In this document: positions 6,735 to 8,143 of the stretch, piece by piece
Position numbering within the stretch: position 1 is the stretch's first letter
Layout of the letters: every line of letters begins with the position of its first letter
DNA from: CF-72 sp051006215
GTDB taxonomy: Bacteria; Chloroflexota; UBA6077; CF-72
DNA: 8,143 nt
Reading direction: 5' to 3'
NCBI GenBank assembly: GCA_051006215.1
Contig: JBPCIO010000264.1
Coordinates: 1-8,143, forward strand
Notes under the pieces: generated by a model
Database searches by the model: none
What the model saw: only the letters and a program-made list of their open reading frames with translations
What the model was told of the DNA's origin: nothing
Position numbers and translations under genes: made by a program

Positions 6735-7418
6735 TCAGGCAGGCCGAGACACGCTTGAGACGTCATGCCGCGCCCGTGTTTCGGTGTCGGGGAGCTGGTC
6801 AAGCGGCTGCATGGTCGGTGGCAGCAGCGCGGCGATCTCCTGCTGAATTCGCTGCGCTGCCGCCGCGGCAGGCAGGCCGGGCTCGAGCCGAAATGGGGCC
6901 CCGGCGCGCACGACAATCCTCTTGCACCGCGGCCAGCGTGCACCTGGCGGCAGAGCCTCGAACGAGCCCCGGATGCCAACTGGCATGATCGGCACGTTGG
7001 CACGTGTGGCGATCCGCGCCAGGGCCGCGTTGACCGATTCCAGGCGACCACTGCGGGAGCGGCGACCCTCAGCCGCAACCGTGACGACGCGGCCTGCGCG
7101 GAGTGCCAGGAGCATGGCTCGCACGCTCGAAGAATCACGCCCCTGGCGCTCGACAGGAATCGCGTTCCACTGTTTAAGGAACCAGCTCACCACCGGTACC
7201 TTGAACAACGATGCCTTGACCACCGTCACCGTGTCGGGGTACGGATCGATGACCATCAGCGCCGGCACATCGAGCAGGCTGGCGTGATTGACCAGAATCA
7301 GCAGTGGTCCGTGGCGTGGCACGTTGTCGGCGCCCTCCAAGACGAGGCCGTGGTAGCGGCGCAGATAGCCACCCAGGATGGCCTTGACGAGCTTGCGCCC
7401 TAGCGGCATACGCGGCAT
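6735..7418 (-). CDS. plsC: PlsC-like 1-acyl-sn-glycerol-3-phosphate acyltransferase
   Basis: Family members transfer an acyl chain to lysophosphatidic acid at the inner membrane face, making phosphatidic acid for phospholipids. The 227-residue length is normal. Conserved blocks appear in order: NHASLLD (motif I, His45 and Asp50 of the HX4D catalytic pair), IPVERQGRD (motif II, 87-95), AEGRRSRSG (motif III, 116-124) and VPIMPVGIRGS (motif IV). Motif III usually reads PEG; here Pro is replaced by Ala. The reading frame has an in-frame TAG upstream and no ATG, GTG or TTG between that stop and 7418, so the start must be 7418 or the ATG at 7409. The nearest strong Shine-Dalgarno is 20 nt away and better placed for an out-of-frame ATG at 7431. 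The LysM-C39 peptidase gene follows on the same strand. Confidence 0.88.
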   Translation of the reverse strand: MPRMPLGRKLVKAILGGYLRRYHGLVLEGADNVPRHGPLLILVNHASLLDVPALMVIDPYPDTVTVVKASLFKVPVVSWFLKQWNAIPVERQGRDSSSVRAMLLALRAGRVVTVAAEGRRSRSGRLESVNAALARIATRANVPIMPVGIRGSFEALPPGARWPRCKRIVVRAGAPFRLEPGLPAAAAAQRIQQEIAALLPPTMQPLDQLPDTETRARHDVSSVSRPA

Positions 7419-7419
7419 C

Positions 7420-7445
7420 GGTGCTGCGCATTTTGTAGCACCTCC
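7420..7445 (-). promoter_or_regulatory. plsC leader: displaced Shine-Dalgarno with stem-loop
   Basis: On the minus strand GGAGGTG (7445-7439) is a near-perfect ribosome binding site, but 7 nt later comes an ATG (7431-7429) in the wrong frame for plsC. GGTGCT (7442-7437) and AGCACC (7425-7420) form a perfect 6-bp stem with an 11-nt loop. The stem covers the GGTG of the Shine-Dalgarno, the loop holds the out-of-frame ATG, and the true ATG starts one base after the stem. The hairpin could hide the site or bring it closer to the true start. Confidence 0.45.
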
Positions 7446-7451
7446 GTCTAG

Positions 7452-7461
7452 AACAATTGTT
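7452..7461. repeat. Perfect 10-bp palindrome AACAATTGTT beside the ssb -35 box
   Basis: AACAATTGTT equals its own reverse complement and is AT-rich in a GC-rich region. It overlaps the first two bases of the ssb -35 box and lies between the divergent plsC and ssb genes. It could be a second operator, but palindromes of this size also occur by chance. Confidence 0.35.
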
Positions 7462-7488
7462 GCAGTTAGCGAACGGGCGTTCTATACT
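7460..7488 (+). promoter_or_regulatory. ssb promoter, sigma-70 type
   Basis: TTGCAG (7460-7465) and TATACT (7483-7488) are separated by exactly 17 bp, close to the housekeeping consensus. Transcription would begin near 7495, giving a leader of about 49 nt before the ssb ATG. The spacer contains the LexA box. Confidence 0.75.
7470..7483. promoter_or_regulatory. LexA (SOS) box in the ssb promoter
   Basis: CGAACGGGCGTTCT matches 13 of 14 positions of the Bacillus-type LexA consensus CGAACRNRYGTTYC; only the last base differs. The core GAAC-N4-GTTC (7471-7482) is a perfect dyad filling the end of the promoter spacer and touching the -10 box, where bound repressor would exclude RNA polymerase. 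I found no other GAAC-N4-GTTC in the window. The site is also near plsC, but I could not identify a convincing plsC promoter that it would cover. Confidence 0.75.
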
Positions 7489-7529
7489 CTAGGCAACGGT
7501 GTCGGCCCGCGGCGCCAGTCCAGCTGCAG

Positions 7530-7535
7530 AGGAGA
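7530..7535 (+). promoter_or_regulatory. Ribosome binding site of ssb
   Basis: AGGAGA lies 8 nt before the ATG at 7544 and fixes the start. Confidence 0.8.
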
Positions 7536-7543
7536 AGTGAGCG

Positions 7544-8062
7544 ATGTTGCGGGTGACGTTGGTTGGCAATATGGGTGCGGACCCGGAGGCCCGATACACG
7601 CAGAAGGGCACGCAGCTCGTTTCCTTCAGGGTCGCAGTCAATCAGATCCGCAGGGGTCCTGATGGGGAGCGGCAGGAAAATACGGAGTGGTTTCGGGTAA
7701 GCGTGACCGGGCGGCAAACGGAGTATGTGCAGCGTTTGACCAGGGGCACGCGAGTGCTGGTGATGGGCCGGATGGACATCAGCCACTTTCAGAGCCGCGA
7801 CGGCGAGCCGCGCACCGGCTTCGACGTGTGGGCCGAGGAAGTCCAGGCCATGTCGACGCGGACCAGCGGCGGCGAGCCAGACGGCTTGCTGGATGCAGAG
7901 ACCGAGGCGAGCGAGCCAGTTGCCGCGGGTGTCTCGACGAGCTTGAGCGAGTCGACCCCAGCCCGAGCCAGCACCAACGGTACCCGCTCGCGCCCGAGCT
8001 CGCGGGCGAACCCCGCCAGCTCGGAGGGCGGCGGCCAGGACCTGGAAGACCTCCCCTTTTGA
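7544..8062 (+). CDS. ssb: Single-stranded DNA-binding protein
   Basis: SSB coats single-stranded DNA during replication, recombination and repair, and recruits partner proteins through its C-terminal tip. The 172-residue protein has an N-terminal OB fold (about residues 1-105) with the family pattern MLRVTLVGNMGADPEARYT, then FRVAV, NTEWFRVSV and GTRVLVMGRMD. A flexible Ser/Thr/Gly/Ala-rich linker (about 106-164) follows, and the protein ends in the acidic tip DLEDLPF, matching the DDDxPF interaction motif. Length and layout are typical, so it should be a complete, functional homotetramer-forming SSB. It has a strong Shine-Dalgarno and its own promoter carrying a LexA box, which suggests induction by DNA damage. 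It is not in the common rpsF-ssb-rpsR arrangement on its upstream side, since its neighbour is a divergent plsC. Confidence 0.96.
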   Translation: MLRVTLVGNMGADPEARYTQKGTQLVSFRVAVNQIRRGPDGERQENTEWFRVSVTGRQTEYVQRLTRGTRVLVMGRMDISHFQSRDGEPRTGFDVWAEEVQAMSTRTSGGEPDGLLDAETEASEPVAAGVSTSLSESTPARASTNGTRSRPSSRANPASSEGGGQDLEDLPF

Positions 8063-8081
8063 ATTAAACGCCGCAGTCCGC

Positions 8082-8097
8082 GTGGGTACAAACCCAC
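8082..8097 (+). terminator. Small hairpin downstream of ssb
   Basis: GTGGGT (8082-8087) and ACCCAC (8092-8097) form a perfect 6-bp stem with an ACAA loop, 19 bp after the ssb stop codon. No T-tract follows, so it may be a weak or Rho-assisted terminator, a processing hairpin, or nothing. Confidence 0.35.
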
Positions 8098-8143
8098 CCG
8101 ACATCAGCGTGTGGAGGATGGACTGAGAGCGGCTGAAGTGGTG

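Noticed and set aside
7174..7431. 85-codon minus-strand frame starting at the ideally spaced ATG 7431
   Set aside because: The protein (MRSTDAAYAARAQARQG...) has no family resemblance and overlaps plsC out of frame. I treat the ATG as a decoy in the plsC leader, not as a gene.
8082..8097. GTGGG...CCCAC as the T-arm of a tRNA
   Set aside because: The loop lacks the TTCRANY pattern and has 6 nt instead of 7, and no acceptor stem or CCA lies at the right distance.

Overview
This is a GC-rich chromosomal stretch, probably from a free-living non-proteobacterial species. My best guess is Chloroflexota or a neighbouring phylum. That rests on the gene mix (a signal-less trypsin-like/PDZ protease paired with a LuxR-type regulator, a LysM-C39 peptidase, a type-5 uracil-DNA glycosylase) and on an SOS box of the Gram-positive type. 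It is an inference from style, not a placement. I see no mobile elements, CRISPR arrays, rRNA or secure tRNA.

Layout. Positions 1-492 hold the 3' part of a UDP-glucose 6-dehydrogenase gene. About 500 bp with no convincing gene follow (493-1000), containing an imperfect inverted repeat at 925-949. A likely two-gene operon on the + strand (1001-2551) encodes a cytoplasmic HtrA-like serine protease and a LuxR-family regulator with a degenerate receiver domain. Convergent to it is a type-5 uracil-DNA glycosylase (2577-3260, - strand). Divergent from that gene is a large uncharacterised protein (3301-5127, + strand) whose C-terminal half resembles the nucleoside phosphorylase/AMP nucleosidase superfamily. 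Convergent again is a - strand pair: plsC-type acyltransferase (6735-7418) followed by a membrane-anchored LysM/SH3/C39 peptidase (5166-6677). Finally ssb (7544-8062, + strand) is divergent from plsC.

Regulation is best seen between plsC and ssb. The ssb promoter is nearly consensus (TTGCAG, 17-bp spacer, TATACT). Its spacer holds a LexA/SOS box matching 13 of 14 positions of the Bacillus-type consensus, so LexA should directly block RNA polymerase there. On the other strand, plsC has an oddly placed ribosome binding site: a perfect GGAGGTG is ideally spaced for an out-of-frame ATG, and a 6-bp stem-loop covers part of the Shine-Dalgarno and ends one base before the true ATG.

Themes are cell envelope (ugd, plsC, the LysM-C39 peptidase), DNA maintenance (ssb, type-5 UDG) and stress or protein quality control (the HtrA-like/LuxR pair). 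The best candidates for new biology are the phosphorylase-like protein next to the uracil glycosylase, the protease/pseudo-receiver pair, and the plsC leader.
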